This document shows positions 8,542 to 19,425 of a DNA stretch of 20,198 nt, piece after piece. Within the stretch, counting starts at the first letter, position 1. Every line of letters starts with the position of its first letter. The notes beneath the pieces are model-generated. The model made no database searches. It had not been told where the DNA came from and was given only the letters and a program-made list of their open reading frames with translations. Source of the DNA: Obelidium mucronatum (lineage: Eukaryota > Chytridiomycota > Chytridiomycetes > Chytridiales > Chytriomycetaceae); the NCBI GenBank assembly GCA_025765595.1, contig JAIVFH010000434.1, positions 1-20,198 on the forward strand. The letters run 5' to 3'. The position numbers and the translations under genes are program-made.

Positions 8542-11500
8542 TCATAAGTAAAAGGGCTTAATATCTCCTTGCCCAAATCCAATCCCACACTTTGGACACT
8601 TTCGCTGCCGCGAATTCACCAAATCATCCAAACAAGTCTTGCAAAATGTGTGCATACATTTCAAGAGAATATGAGATTTAAAATTGTTGCTGCAGCTTGA
8701 ACATTTAACTAAAAGCTGTGTGGGTAGGGTAAAGTAATATTTCAGAACAACACAACAAAATGGAGGGAAAAACAACAAGGCTTTTGCCAAACCTTGAGAT
8801 CTTCGTTTTCTTGCTGAAGATGAGAGTCAGCCATTTCACTCGTCTTTGGCTGATTGTCAAGCCGCTTCTTTAAAACATCAATCTTCTCCAAAAGTCGTTT
8901 TTGGGTATGCGATTCGTCTGCCAACTGTTTCATCTTATCTCCTAATACGCGTTCAGCCTTGGTTGAAAAAAATGCGTTTTTAATGTCTCTCATCTGTGTG
9001 GTTGCGAAATTTCGGCATTTACCTCCGTAAACTTTGCATGCAGTTTATCTAGTTTCTCAACCAAATCAGATTGTTTCTGATTCAGCTCAGTGACTTTCCG
9101 TCGATGTACATCTGCAGCTACAGTTTTTGTCGCCAACTCTTTTTCCAGCGCTTGCTAAAAGACAAAAAAAATTAAAAAATTATGGCAAAAGCAACCTTAA
9201 CATCTCTCTCTAAAACGCACCAATTGAACATTAAGACCACGCTCGCGTTCTTCGAGTTTTCGAATCTGTTCCAGTTGCCGCTCTGATTGCCTTTTCAGAG
9301 CAATCACTTGGTTATTGATCATATTCCGTTCCTTTGTAAGTCGTTCACACTTTTGATCAAACTTGGTTCGCTGCATAATAGGGACGAACGGATTAAAGAC
9401 AGAAAGGAAAAATATAATTGCAACTCATACTTGCACATACCTCACTAATCAACTTTATGATTTGGTCTTCCTTCTCAGCGAGATTAAACACCTTCCGTTG
9501 ATTTTGGGTTTCCAAATCAGTCCATGCTGCAGAAAGCATTTCGATTTCTTGAATCAAACGAGCTTCACTCTAAAGAACAATCATGAAGAAAGGAGAGGGA
9601 TGAGCAAAGCCCATCACTTTAGCAGCAAAGAAAAAAAAAACCTTCTGGTAAAGTTCAATCTTCACTTCCAAATCAGCGACAGTTTTACTCGCTTCCGGAT
9701 TCAAGGAGGCCAACTCTGCTCGAACTCTTTCTAGTTCAGATCTCAAGGAGCTTTCAGAAAACAAAACTTCTTGTTTTTCGCGCATGTCTCGGGTCGCATT
9801 TTCAAAGGATCTCAAGAGGCGTTCCAGTTCATTTGCCTTTGCTTCAGAGGCACTGATTATTTCGTAAAAGTTAACAACCTGTTCTAAGGAAACAGCGGCC
9901 GAATCGAAAAAAATAAGCATACTCGAGTCGCTTCTTCAGTTCCGAGAATACATTTTCGTCGGTTTCCATTGCCTCTCCTTCTTCTCCGCCCAGAAAGAAC
10001 TCTCGAAGAAACGAGTCTGCATCATTGGCCACGAGCTTCATTTTTAACCGTTCGATTTTACTCTCCAGCTCTTGAATTTTACTCTAACAATAAAAAAAGT
10101 GTCCATCAGTACATCCCCATGAAAGAAACAACCCCCCCAAAAAAACCTTTTGCGATCCAGCTAAAAACATAACTTCCTTGTGCTGATGCACTTCAAACGC
10201 GTCCTTTTCTTTTTGCAGTTGCGCTTGTTCTGCTAAATTGTCGCGATGCGTTCGAACTCGTGCTAGATCCGTTTCCATCTTTTTGAGTTCGTTTTCAAGA
10301 ACTTTCCTGCGAGCAAGTTCTTCACTCTAATCACGAAAAGCTTCTGAGCTGATAATAACGTGACCCGAAATGATGAAAAATGCAAACCTCGATGGAATCC
10401 ATGAATTTCCTTTGATCCGCTTTTAATTCAGACAATTCAATTTGTAAATCATCGGCGCGTTTTTTATACAGCAGAGATGATTGATTCGCCTGTTCCAACC
10501 GCGCTTCCAATCCCAATACGACGGACTGGCGAACCAGTGGTTCCCCCTGTTGGAATCCCTAAAGCATTATTTTTCAGAATTTCGGTCCGTAAGGAAAAAC
10601 TAGAAATGAATTCTTCCAATCCACAGAATTCTCACATTGTTGATTTTGTACGATTCAAATTGTTGCGATAGTTCCAGGTTTTGAGCAGTCAGTTGTTCAA
10701 TTTCTTTTAGCCGGGATTGACAGAGGAGTTCCCATTCACTTGAAGCGGCGGCCGATGCTGCCATAGAAGCTGCGTCCGCCTCATTTGCAATGAGCGATGT
10801 ACTGCTTGATCCCGCCGATCCAAGTATTGCTCCTTGTTGATTCTGTTGTTGTTGCTGTTGTGAGGATCCATTCGGCTGTTGTGTCGGTACAGGATCCGCG
10901 GCCAAACGAAGTCGATCATACTTGCGGTCTGATACAATTTTGGCAGCTTTAACAGTTTCAAGTTCCGTGAGTAGTTCTTGAATTTGATTGGATTGAAAAG
11001 CGTTTGTTGTTTTAAGGTCCGTGTTCTAAAGGACAACAACGTGAATGAAGCTGAGAAACACTGAAATATGTATCTGCTGAAAATTCGTACCTCGGAAGAA
11101 AGTGTATGGCATTGAGACCGTAGCCTGTCAAGCTGCTCGCCACCAGGTGCCCCAGTCGATGACATCAAAGAAGCGACCTTCGCGATAGATTGTGATATAT
11201 TGGACCGTATAGAATCCAGGGACTGGTTGATTGTAGTTGGTGCCGCGCCTTGTAATATTGCAGTCACAAATGATGAATCTTGAAGGATATGTGGGATTAG
11301 CCCAGCTCAACCAGAAAAAAAGCGAAAACAAGCCCACCAGTGTTGATGGCGCCGCCCGCCTTTGCGTCCAGCCCGGGTATTATGGACAGATCGGTAGAAA
11401 TCTGTGAATATTTGGCGCAGTTGCAGTTGTTGTTGTTTGTTTGTTGTTGTTTTGCCCCACACGACGCCCACACACACCTGGCCCAGCGCCAGCACGAATG

Positions 11501-11850
11501 CCCGCACGCACCCGTCGAAGTCGCGCTGCCTGTCTTCCAGTGCCTGCGCGCGCGCCACGGCCTCGCTGTGCAGGCGGCGGTACTCGAGCATGCGGCGGTA
11601 GATTGCGTTCTTTGTAAATGCGACCGTGGCGTCCTGCGATGTTTTATGTGTCGTTTTTAGTTGTTTTTGGTTTTGGTTTTGGTTTTGTTTTTGTTTGAGC
11701 AAAGAAGAAACAGCGAAAGAACGAAAAGACTCGCACCGCGTCCGCCAGCCGGCTGCGCACATCAAAGTCGCTGTCAGCGTCGTCGGCCTCCGCCCGCGGC
11801 GCTTTCGCTGCGCCGCTCTGCGCGTTTGGCTGCAGGAAAAGGCGCTTCAT
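8542..11850 (-). CDS. BRE1: E3 ubiquitin ligase BRE1 (histone H2B, RING)
   Basis: Fourteen exons: 11850-11737, 11633-11478, 11401-11338, 11278-11091, 11025-10636, 10558-10388, 10326-10147, 10083-9923, 9852-9642, 9569-9441, 9370-9221, 9154-9023, 8957-8793 and 8715-8542. They total 794 residues in one phase-consistent frame. Almost all of the protein is coiled coil (LKKMETDLARVRTHRDNLAE). The C-terminal ~57 residues are a C3HC4 RING (CSSCSNN…LLKCMHTFCKTC…RQRKCPKCG) ending DIKPFYL, as in Bre1/RNF20/RNF40. Family role: with Rad6 it monoubiquitinates histone H2B, needed for H3K4 and H3K79 methylation. A polyQ patch sits in exon 5. Exons 1-3 are GC-rich. For exon 13 an alternative acceptor at 8993 would leave a 29-nt intron and add 12 residues; I prefer the 65-nt intron. 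The start is the ATG at 11848-11850. Confidence 0.92.
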
Positions 11851-11916
11851 TTGATGTAACAAATAAATAAAATAAAGTAAAATAAATAAAAAATGTTATT
11901 ATTGTACGATACAAAT

Positions 11917-12797
11917 TCAAAGACGTTTCAAGTCCTTTTTCATTATCTCATAAGAAAAGCGACTTGCCCGTTTTTCAGTCATACACATTGACGGTGAAAT
12001 ATTGTCTGGCGAATAGCCAAGACGCTTGTAGAAACGCATTGCCCCCTCATTCTTTTTAAACACGGTGAGCATGGACTTTCGCAATCCAAAGAACAAGCCG
12101 ATTTGCTCGTGAAAATTCATGAATATTGATCCCAAGCCTGTATTTCGAGCTTCTGGAATCAGTTGGAGTTCCATACTGGGAGGTTTCTTGAGGCGTTAAT
12201 CAAAATGTACATCAGAAACTATCATTGCAGTGTACCAGTATATTACAGGAGCTTTTCCATCGCCATCCATTCCCCCGTCTTGATCATCATATGAATCTTC
12301 CATACAGCAAACGTAATACAAGTAGCCAAGTGGGATATCGGATACATGAGGCACATAGTCGGCGGAAGCAATGATGGATGAAATAACGGGAGCTTCTGAA
12401 TTGCCATCGGACTGATTGCTTTCTCGTTTGAAGGCAATAATATATCGACCGTTCTTGTCACTCATTTCTCTCTTCTTTGTCCTGTCTGACCATCCGGTAT
12501 CCTGAGCATCAACATACCTGGTAAAAGTTCGATTGGCAGCAGAGTTAGAGGAGCACCCTTGCAACTCCACTAGGCAAATCAAAAAATACTCAACAGCGTG
12601 TACAAGTTGCTTTTGACCAAGTTGAAGCAAAACTCAAACAGTGGTTTTGGCAAATCAGCAAATGGAAAAAGGACATGGAAAACCGCTGGCGACGCGTTGG
12701 AGTTTGGAAGATGTGAATTCAAAGTGTTGATGACTTCATCGTTGTTCTGGAGGTCGTTGGCGATTGAGACGAGTTTGGTGTCACTCTCAATGGTCAT
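11917..12797 (-). CDS. NAA40: N-alpha-acetyltransferase 40 (NatD), histone H4/H2A
   Basis: Exons 12797-12604, 12517-12236 and 12175-11917 give 244 residues, close to human NAA40 (237). Family landmarks are clear: FEFCFNLVKSNL, then GWSDRTKKREMSDK, YIIAF, the strand VIYCMELQLIP leading into the acetyl-CoA loop RNTGLGS, then SMLTVFKKNEGAMRFYKRLG, SPSM and a terminal SYEIM. NatD acetylates the N-terminal Ser of histones H4 and H2A in the nucleus. Both introns (86 and 60 nt) use the uncommon donor GTACAC; the second is fixed by the match VIYC-MELQL, and the first is less certain because neighbouring acceptors exist. An Asp/Gly-rich insert (DDQDGGMDGDG) sits in the substrate-side loop. The gene diverges from CTU2 across 71 bp. 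A GTGAGT just upstream suggests a 5'UTR intron, about 12853 to 12802. Confidence 0.85.
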
Positions 12798-12868
12798 TTA
12801 TCTGTTTTCTCAAGTTTCTTTTTTTTTTTTATTCATTCTTTTTATTCATTTCTTTTTACTCACGTAAA
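12798..12868. promoter_or_regulatory. Shared divergent promoter of NAA40 and CTU2
   Basis: Only 71 bp separate the NAA40 and CTU2 start codons, so both core promoters must lie here or inside the opposite gene's 5' end. The gap is a pyrimidine-rich T tract on the plus strand, read as an A-rich tract on the minus strand. On the minus strand the GTGAGT..CAG pair looks like a 5'UTR intron of NAA40; if so, NAA40 transcription starts inside CTU2 exon 1. Confidence 0.55.
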
Positions 12869-14646
12869 ATGTCAACATGCGAAAAGTGCACCCAGAATGA
12901 AGCCGTGTTTAAAACGAGAGGGTCAGAGTATTGCGGGTGAGTTTGTGCAGAAAGTGTGTCTTTGGCCCGAGTATCTGAATCGACCACGTTCGCAGGGACT
13001 GTTTGAAATCAGACATGTTTGCACGATTCACGAAAGCTTTCACAGCAAAAGGATCTGTCCTTCCTCGAGGAGAAGCAGTGTGCGTTGCTTGGTCTGGTGG
13101 ACTTTCGTCAACGCTGCTCTTGAGTTACATGAACTGTTTCTTGAACAAGAACCTCAAGCAGAACGTTTCTCCTCGCTTCTCTTCTGTTATTGTGTGCGTT
13201 GTCGATTATTCTTGTCTTTTATCTGAGGACCGACGATTGGTACAAGTTGACTGTTATTGTTTGCTTCTGGCATTTGTCTCATCAAGCAGCACCTCTGACA
13301 GATTGTTCAAGAAGATATGAAGAAGATGCAATCGATCGTTGAGTCTTTTAATTTCAAGTTTCTTCGTGTCCCTCTTGAATCAGCGTTTGAGAATGAGAGT
13401 GGAAGTCTCGACGATTCTCTGGTTGCTGACTTATCTTGTATGTTTCCTGCTATTACCATATCCTTTTAACGCTGGGTTTTTTAATGCGGCGCGCCTTTCT
13501 TTTTTAAGATTCTGATATGCTGCGCCTAAAACTTCAAACACCCAACAACAATGGATCTGTCGACTCAGTTTCCCAAACATTGAGTCTATTCTCCTCATTC
13601 CAAACCGTTCCAGCCACCAACCCCACAACTCCAATCACATTACTACACACCTTAACAACGCGACTCCTTCGACGCACAGCCACCTCACATAACTGCACAA
13701 CGCTCGTCACAGGTCTAAACGCTTCCTCCATCGCATCCATTATTGTCACTCAAACGGCGCTTGGAGGTGGATTCAATCTTCCAAACGAGATATCTCTTGA
13801 ATACAAGGTTCCCAATTCGGAAATCATCACATTCAGACCTATTCGAGACCTTTTGTTTGCGGAAGTAGAGAAACTGATTGAATTGGACGGGATAAGCCAT
13901 TTTCCGGCTGTAGCTTCAATGTGTGAGGGACTTTTTGGTGGGGTCGTTGGGAGTGTTGGGACTGAAGGTGCGAGTGTTGCGAAAATGACGATTCAGGATC
14001 TTGCTGCCTGTAAGACTTTTTTTTAGATTGATTGTTCCCTCTCGTTCTTAATTTTTTTTTAACGTTGGCCTCCCCACTAGCTTTTGTGAAAGGGCTTCAA
14101 AGGGATTTCCCACATTCTGTGAGTACAGTTTCCAGAACTGCCTTTAAAATTCAAACTGGAGCGGATCAAGATGGATTAGATGTTTGTTTACTGTGTTCAA
14201 AGTTTGTATTTAGTTGCTTGACATTGTTGAGATTAAAATGTTTTATCAGTCCAATTCAACCGCGCTCTCAGAATTGGCGTGCTTCTCATACTACTTCCTC
14301 GTTGGTTGATATCATCCCTGGTCCGGCGGACTCAACATCTGAAGTCATCGTTCCGAAATCAGAAGTTTCTCAGCCAAGTGAAGCAAGCCCTACGGCAGAC
14401 TCGTTACTCTGTTATGGATGCCAGCATGTGGGACGCGAGGCGAAAGTTCGGGAGCGTTTTGTTTTGCCTGGTGGAGACTGGTTTCTGGGACAGGTGAAGC
14501 AAAAGAAGGGAGTTTTCACGGAGACTTCATGTTGTTCAAATGTCGGTGGATGTGTGACGTCGTGTGCAGCACCGCCGAAACCTGTTCCAATGGATGCACT
14601 TCGTGACAAGATTCAAGAGTTTTTGATTGACGATGGTGATGAATAA
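12869..14646 (+). CDS. CTU2: Cytoplasmic tRNA 2-thiolation protein 2 (Ctu2/Ncs2)
   Basis: Six exons (12869-12936, 12996-13239, 13302-13437, 13509-14009, 14081-14201, 14250-14646) encode 488 residues. The N-terminus has a zinc-binding CxxC…CxxC (CEKC, CGDC) and the degenerate PP-loop SGGLSS at residues 56-61. The middle has the TLVTGLNASSIASIIVT and FRPIRDL motifs, then CLLC and CYGC cysteine pairs, and the tail reads DALRDKIQEFLIDDGDE, as in Ctu2. With Ctu1 it thiolates U34 of tRNA Lys, Glu and Gln, with sulfur supplied through Urm1. The canonical SGGxDS aspartate is absent, which marks Ctu2 rather than the catalytic Ctu1. The last intron (48 nt) is stop-free and in phase, but splicing restores the usual CxxC-NP spacing. 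The start is the ATG in good context at 12869. The gene ends tail-to-tail with the ureidoglycolate lyase. Confidence 0.87.
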
Positions 14647-14703
14647 ATTCTGACAAGTTGATGGTTTTAAATGATGGTTTCTTCAGTCAGTGGGATATGT
14701 TAT

Positions 14704-14705
<2 letters not shown>

Positions 14706-14741
<36 letters not shown>
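14706..14741. repeat. Poly(T) tract of 36 nt
   Basis: An uninterrupted run of 36 T on the plus strand (A36 on the minus strand) lies in the 155-bp gap between the convergent CTU2 and ureidoglycolate lyase stop codons. It would fall in the 3'UTR of either transcript. The length is likely to be polymorphic and prone to assembly error. Confidence 0.97.
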
Positions 14742-14742
<1 letters not shown>

Positions 14743-14801
14743 TATTTGTATTCATTCATCACACGCGTATGATGTACATAATTCAATGCATTCCAACTTT
14801 T

Positions 14802-15431
14802 TTATAATCGAGAACATAAACCAAACGCGGAAGGAACCTCAACAACCAGACCATCTGATCCATCTGCCTCTGATGAAACAATTTCACATTCAGTACATTC
14901 ATCTCTGGAAACGCCATTCACCCACTGCAAGACTGCAAACTGGACCCTGTTTCTCCCCACAACCACCATTGGACTGTGCCATACCCCAACGCCATATGTT
15001 ACTCCTTGACCCCCGTTTGCAAGAAACGCCCTAACGCGACTCATATCAGGAGTTTCCTCTGTTATTCCTGCTCCTTTTTTGGTAGGAGCCACAATGACAA
15101 GATAAGCCGTATCAGGATCGTTTGCGCTGCTCAACCCTAACGGCAGGAAAGTCTGCGTTGTGAAGGGATGGCGCTCCATAATGTGAAGAGGGAATAAACC
15201 GCCTGATAGTTTCCGGGGAGATCAATCAAAGAGGGAGAGACGAGGTGCATTCGGTGTTGTGTAGGTTTGTGCGAGGACGGATATCGGTGAGTACTTTGTG
15301 GCGGTGCTTTGATTCGCGGTAGTGGATTTCATGGTAGTGGCGTCGGCCGAAGAAGGAATTTCAATGACACTTCCGAATTCATTGAATGTTTTGGATGAAA
15401 GTGGTTCGAGTTTTATCACGCGAGGTGGCAT
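14802..15431 (-). CDS. DAL3: Ureidoglycolate lyase (AllA/Dal3 family), in-frame TGA at codon 70
   Basis: A single reading frame of 209 codons from the ATG at 15431 is interrupted once, by TGA at 15224-15222 (codon 70). The family signature is strong on both sides: VIKLEPLSSKTFNEFGSVIE at the start, LSLF before the TGA and SPRKL after it, then MERHPFTTQTFLPLG, YLVIVAPT, RAFLANGGQGVTYGVGVWHS and PMVVVG. The enzyme splits ureidoglycolate to glyoxylate and urea, the last step of the pathway. Yeast Dal3 reads LFRCFP here, so the TGA sits in the Cys column. The other parse is a 39-nt intron (15241-15203) with an atypical GTCTCT donor, which would delete a core strand. So the gene is a nonsense allele, an error or a recoding case. 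The C-terminus CSRL is a PTS1-like peroxisomal signal. The allantoicase starts 36 bp away in the other direction. Confidence 0.82.
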
Positions 15432-15467
15432 CCAGTTGGTGAAACAAAAACAACCAAAAAAATAATA
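15432..15467. promoter_or_regulatory. 36-bp divergent gap, ureidoglycolate lyase / allantoicase
   Basis: The start codons of the two divergent pathway genes are separated by only 36 bp of A-rich plus-strand sequence containing ACAAAAACAACC. Both N-termini match their families, so neither start can be moved far. No GATA element, the usual nitrogen-control site of fungal DAL genes, is visible in the gap. Promoter elements must overlap the coding sequence of one or both genes. Confidence 0.6.
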
Positions 15468-17371
<1,904 letters not shown>

Positions 17372-17397
17372 AAATGTGGCTTTTTATTATTTGATTT

Positions 17398-17748
17398 TCA
17401 ACTGCCGCGATATGTTGAATAACCGAAGGGTGAGAGTAACAGGGGTATGTGAAAGTGCTGCTGGGGTTTTGAATCCAACACCTTCACAATAAAAACAATC
17501 TCAACGTATGGATAAAACACGCTCACGCTCTTTGTTTCAAAGCGCAGCTTGAAAGTAGTTGATTCCTGATCTAGAGCTACTTTATAGGGACTGTCTATTC
17601 TCCCATCTCCATTCGTCAAAGTAGCTCCCCCAACCGCATGCCAATCCCCGTCGTGTCCAACATTAAGCTTCTGCAACGACAGAGGAACTCCGGCTTCTGG
17701 AAGCCCAGTTGCCGTGTTCAAGACATGTGTGCTGATAGTTACAAGCAT
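17398..17748 (-). CDS. 5-hydroxyisourate hydrolase (transthyretin-like, UraH)
   Basis: An intronless 116-residue protein of the usual family length. Motifs are complete: THVLNTATG at the N-terminus (His8), NGDGRI (Arg50), HFHIPLLLSPFGYS (His98/His100) and the terminal YRGS tetrad that separates HIU hydrolases from transthyretin. It hydrolyses 5-hydroxyisourate, the urate oxidase product, to OHCU, which is the substrate of the UraD domain encoded next door. I see no N-terminal PTS2 or C-terminal PTS1, although many eukaryotic homologues are peroxisomal. Its stop lies 26 bp from the allantoicase-UraD stop, and its start is 20 bp from the divergent PuuE start. Confidence 0.93.
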   Translation of the reverse strand: MLVTISTHVLNTATGLPEAGVPLSLQKLNVGHDGDWHAVGGATLTNGDGRIDSPYKVALDQESTTFKLRFETKSVSVFYPYVEIVFIVKVLDSKPQQHFHIPLLLSPFGYSTYRGS

Positions 17749-17768
17749 GGAATGATGTTTTTTTTGAA
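17749..17768. promoter_or_regulatory. 20-bp divergent gap, HIU hydrolase / PuuE
   Basis: Only 20 bp lie between the two divergent start codons, mostly a T tract. Two ATGs in this gap (17752 and 17755) are out of frame with PuuE and would open a 38-codon reading frame overlapping it. So either PuuE transcripts begin within a few bases of their start codon, or scanning must bypass these ATGs. Transcripts of the two genes may overlap in antisense. Confidence 0.6.
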
Positions 17769-19147
17769 ATGTTTTCTAAACGAGACCTTGCAGGATATGG
17801 TCGAAACCCGCCCAACTTCAAGTGGCCGAACGATTCCTTCATCGCTGTTTCGTTTGTGCTCAACGTAAGCGCAACCTCTGTATTAAGGAAGGCAAACAGT
17901 AAAAGTAAAAGTAAACTCGGGGGTCGAAAATTTCAACAGTACGAGGAAGGAGGAGAAAACACTGTATTCAACGGAGACAGCCACTCTGAAGTCTTCTTGA
18001 ATGAGGTTGGTAAATTGTATTGGATTAATGGTCTATTGACAGGGCTGAGCTGTTGTAAATAGTGTCCTGGAGGTCAACCTCTCCAGCAACGCGATATGAA
18101 TATGTAAGGAAGAGATGTTAAGCGCGCATTCCATCCCAATAACACATATTTTTAATATCAGGGAATCTCAGTATGAGTACGGTTCCCGAGCTGGAGTGTA
18201 CGTCTTGTAATTCCAGGCACTTGGTTCTGATCTTAGCCGTTCGTATAGGTGGAGAATACTGCGACTTTTCGAAGAAAAGAGATGGAAGTTCACTTGTTAT
18301 GCAGTTGGAAAAGCCGTGGAATTAAATCCTGAACCTGTAAGGGCGATGGCGTCGGCTGGTCACGAAATCGCTTCTCACAACTACCGGTAAAAAAAATATA
18401 TAGCCATAGATATAAAAACAGGGCATGAGCGTTTCTAAATTCATCGAACAGCTGGATTAACTACGCCACCTTGACTGAGGAACAAGAAAGATGTCATGTC
18501 CAACAGTGTATCAAGGCGATTCAAAACGCGATCGGAAAACCCCCAGTGGGTTGGTATACTGGTCGGATATCACCGCGAAGCAGACAGGTATGAAAATCGG
18601 CATCTTGAATTTCCCTCAGTCAGGTTAGACGCTTTGCCTACTTTAGATTGTTGTCGAGGAATACCAAAAGCTCAAACTTCCACTGTTGTACGACTCTGAC
18701 GCATACAACGACGATATTCCTTATTATGTTAACGGGGGCAGCCACTTGGTCATTCCCTATACACTTGACGCCAATGATATGAAGTTTTGTGTTCCACCTG
18801 GCTTTACGGCACCTTCTAATTTCTTTGAATACCTCAAAAATACTTTTGATGCTCTGTATGAGGAAGGGAAAAGCGGAGGTAGTCCCAAATTCATGAATAT
18901 TGGGTTGCACTGTCGACTGGTGGGAAAGCCAGGCAGAATCGCAGCTTTGAAGCAGTTTATGGATTATGGTGTGTAAATGTATTTCCTTTTTTTTACTATA
19001 TATATTGTTGATTGTACTTATCATTCCTTAATCCTTGGACTATGTTTAGTTTCTGGATTCGAGCGCGTGTGGGTTTGCACCAGGGAGGAGCTCGCGCATC
19101 ACTGGCTAAAGACTGTTCCTCCGCCTCCACCAAAGAGTTTGCTGTGA
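17769..19147 (+). CDS. puuE: Allantoinase, PuuE type (polysaccharide-deacetylase fold)
   Basis: Eight exons (17769-17864, 17940-18005, 18063-18103, 18162-18197, 18249-18386, 18452-18587, 18647-18968, 19050-19147) encode 310 residues, the length of bacterial PuuE. Successive conserved blocks cross the splice joins exactly: RDLAGYGRNPPNFKWPN, FVLN|YEEGGEN, RDMN|MES, YEYGSRAGVWRILRLFEE, AGHEIASHNYRWINY, PVGWYTGRISPRSRQ, YDSDAYNDDIPYY, HLVIPYTLDANDMKF, IGLHCRLVGKPGR and VWVCTREELAHHW. Metal-independent PuuE allantoinases hydrolyse allantoin to allantoate and are unrelated to the amidohydrolase Dal1 allantoinase of yeast. The gene fills the step between the UraD and allantoicase domains. Seven small introns show it is a resident nuclear gene. 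It is probably of bacterial origin; that part is inference. The last codons AAGAGTTTGCTGTGA are duplicated 51 bp downstream. Confidence 0.93.
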
Positions 19148-19200
19148 TTGTAAATATTAAATAAATTGAGTCATCGCGTCTCAAAGAGTTTGCTGTGATT
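19131..19200. repeat. 19-bp direct repeat covering the PuuE stop codon
   Basis: CAAAGAGTTTGCTGTGATT occurs at 19131-19149 and again, perfectly, at 19182-19200, a 51-bp period. The first copy contains the last codons and TGA of PuuE. It looks like a small local duplication of the gene's 3' end. Confidence 0.9.
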
Positions 19201-19229
19201 AATTGTATGAATATTTATTGTAAAAACAA

Positions 19230-19325
19230 ATGATCGTCTTCGAGACGCTGCCAGCGGAAGTCGTGCAGGAGATTCTAGTCCACCCATTCGGACGTGTCCG
19301 AGTTGCAGCCTGGTTGCAGCCTTAG
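19230..19325 (+). pseudogene. Possible F-box N-terminal fragment
   Basis: A 31-codon frame from ATG 19230 to TAG 19323 reads ...FETLPAEVVQEILVHPFGRV.... The LPxEVxxxIL pattern is how many fungal F-box proteins begin, and the RVAAWL stretch fits the following helix. The frame then stops and no continuation was found before the next gene. It is either a truncated relic or a chance match. Confidence 0.3.
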
Positions 19326-19425
19326 TCTTTCTAACAGCTCATTACCAGATAATCCGGATCAGATTCACACGATGGGACAACAGGTGGACAAAAATTCTTT
19401 AATTAAACAAAATAACCGTTCAAAA

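Noticed and set aside
9853..9922. 39-nt intron ending at 9884 in BRE1
   Set aside because: That acceptor breaks the frame; the acceptor at 9853 restores it, gives a normal 70-nt intron and leaves a TTAAC branch-like site.
14650..14801. SECIS element in the 3'UTR of ureidoglycolate lyase
   Set aside because: ATGA occurs, but no matching GA-containing arm or AA apical loop with a pairing helix could be drawn. The A36 tract takes up much of the space.
15432..15467. GATA-type nitrogen-control site
   Set aside because: No GATAAG in the divergent gap. The GATAAG near 15110 lies inside the lyase coding region.
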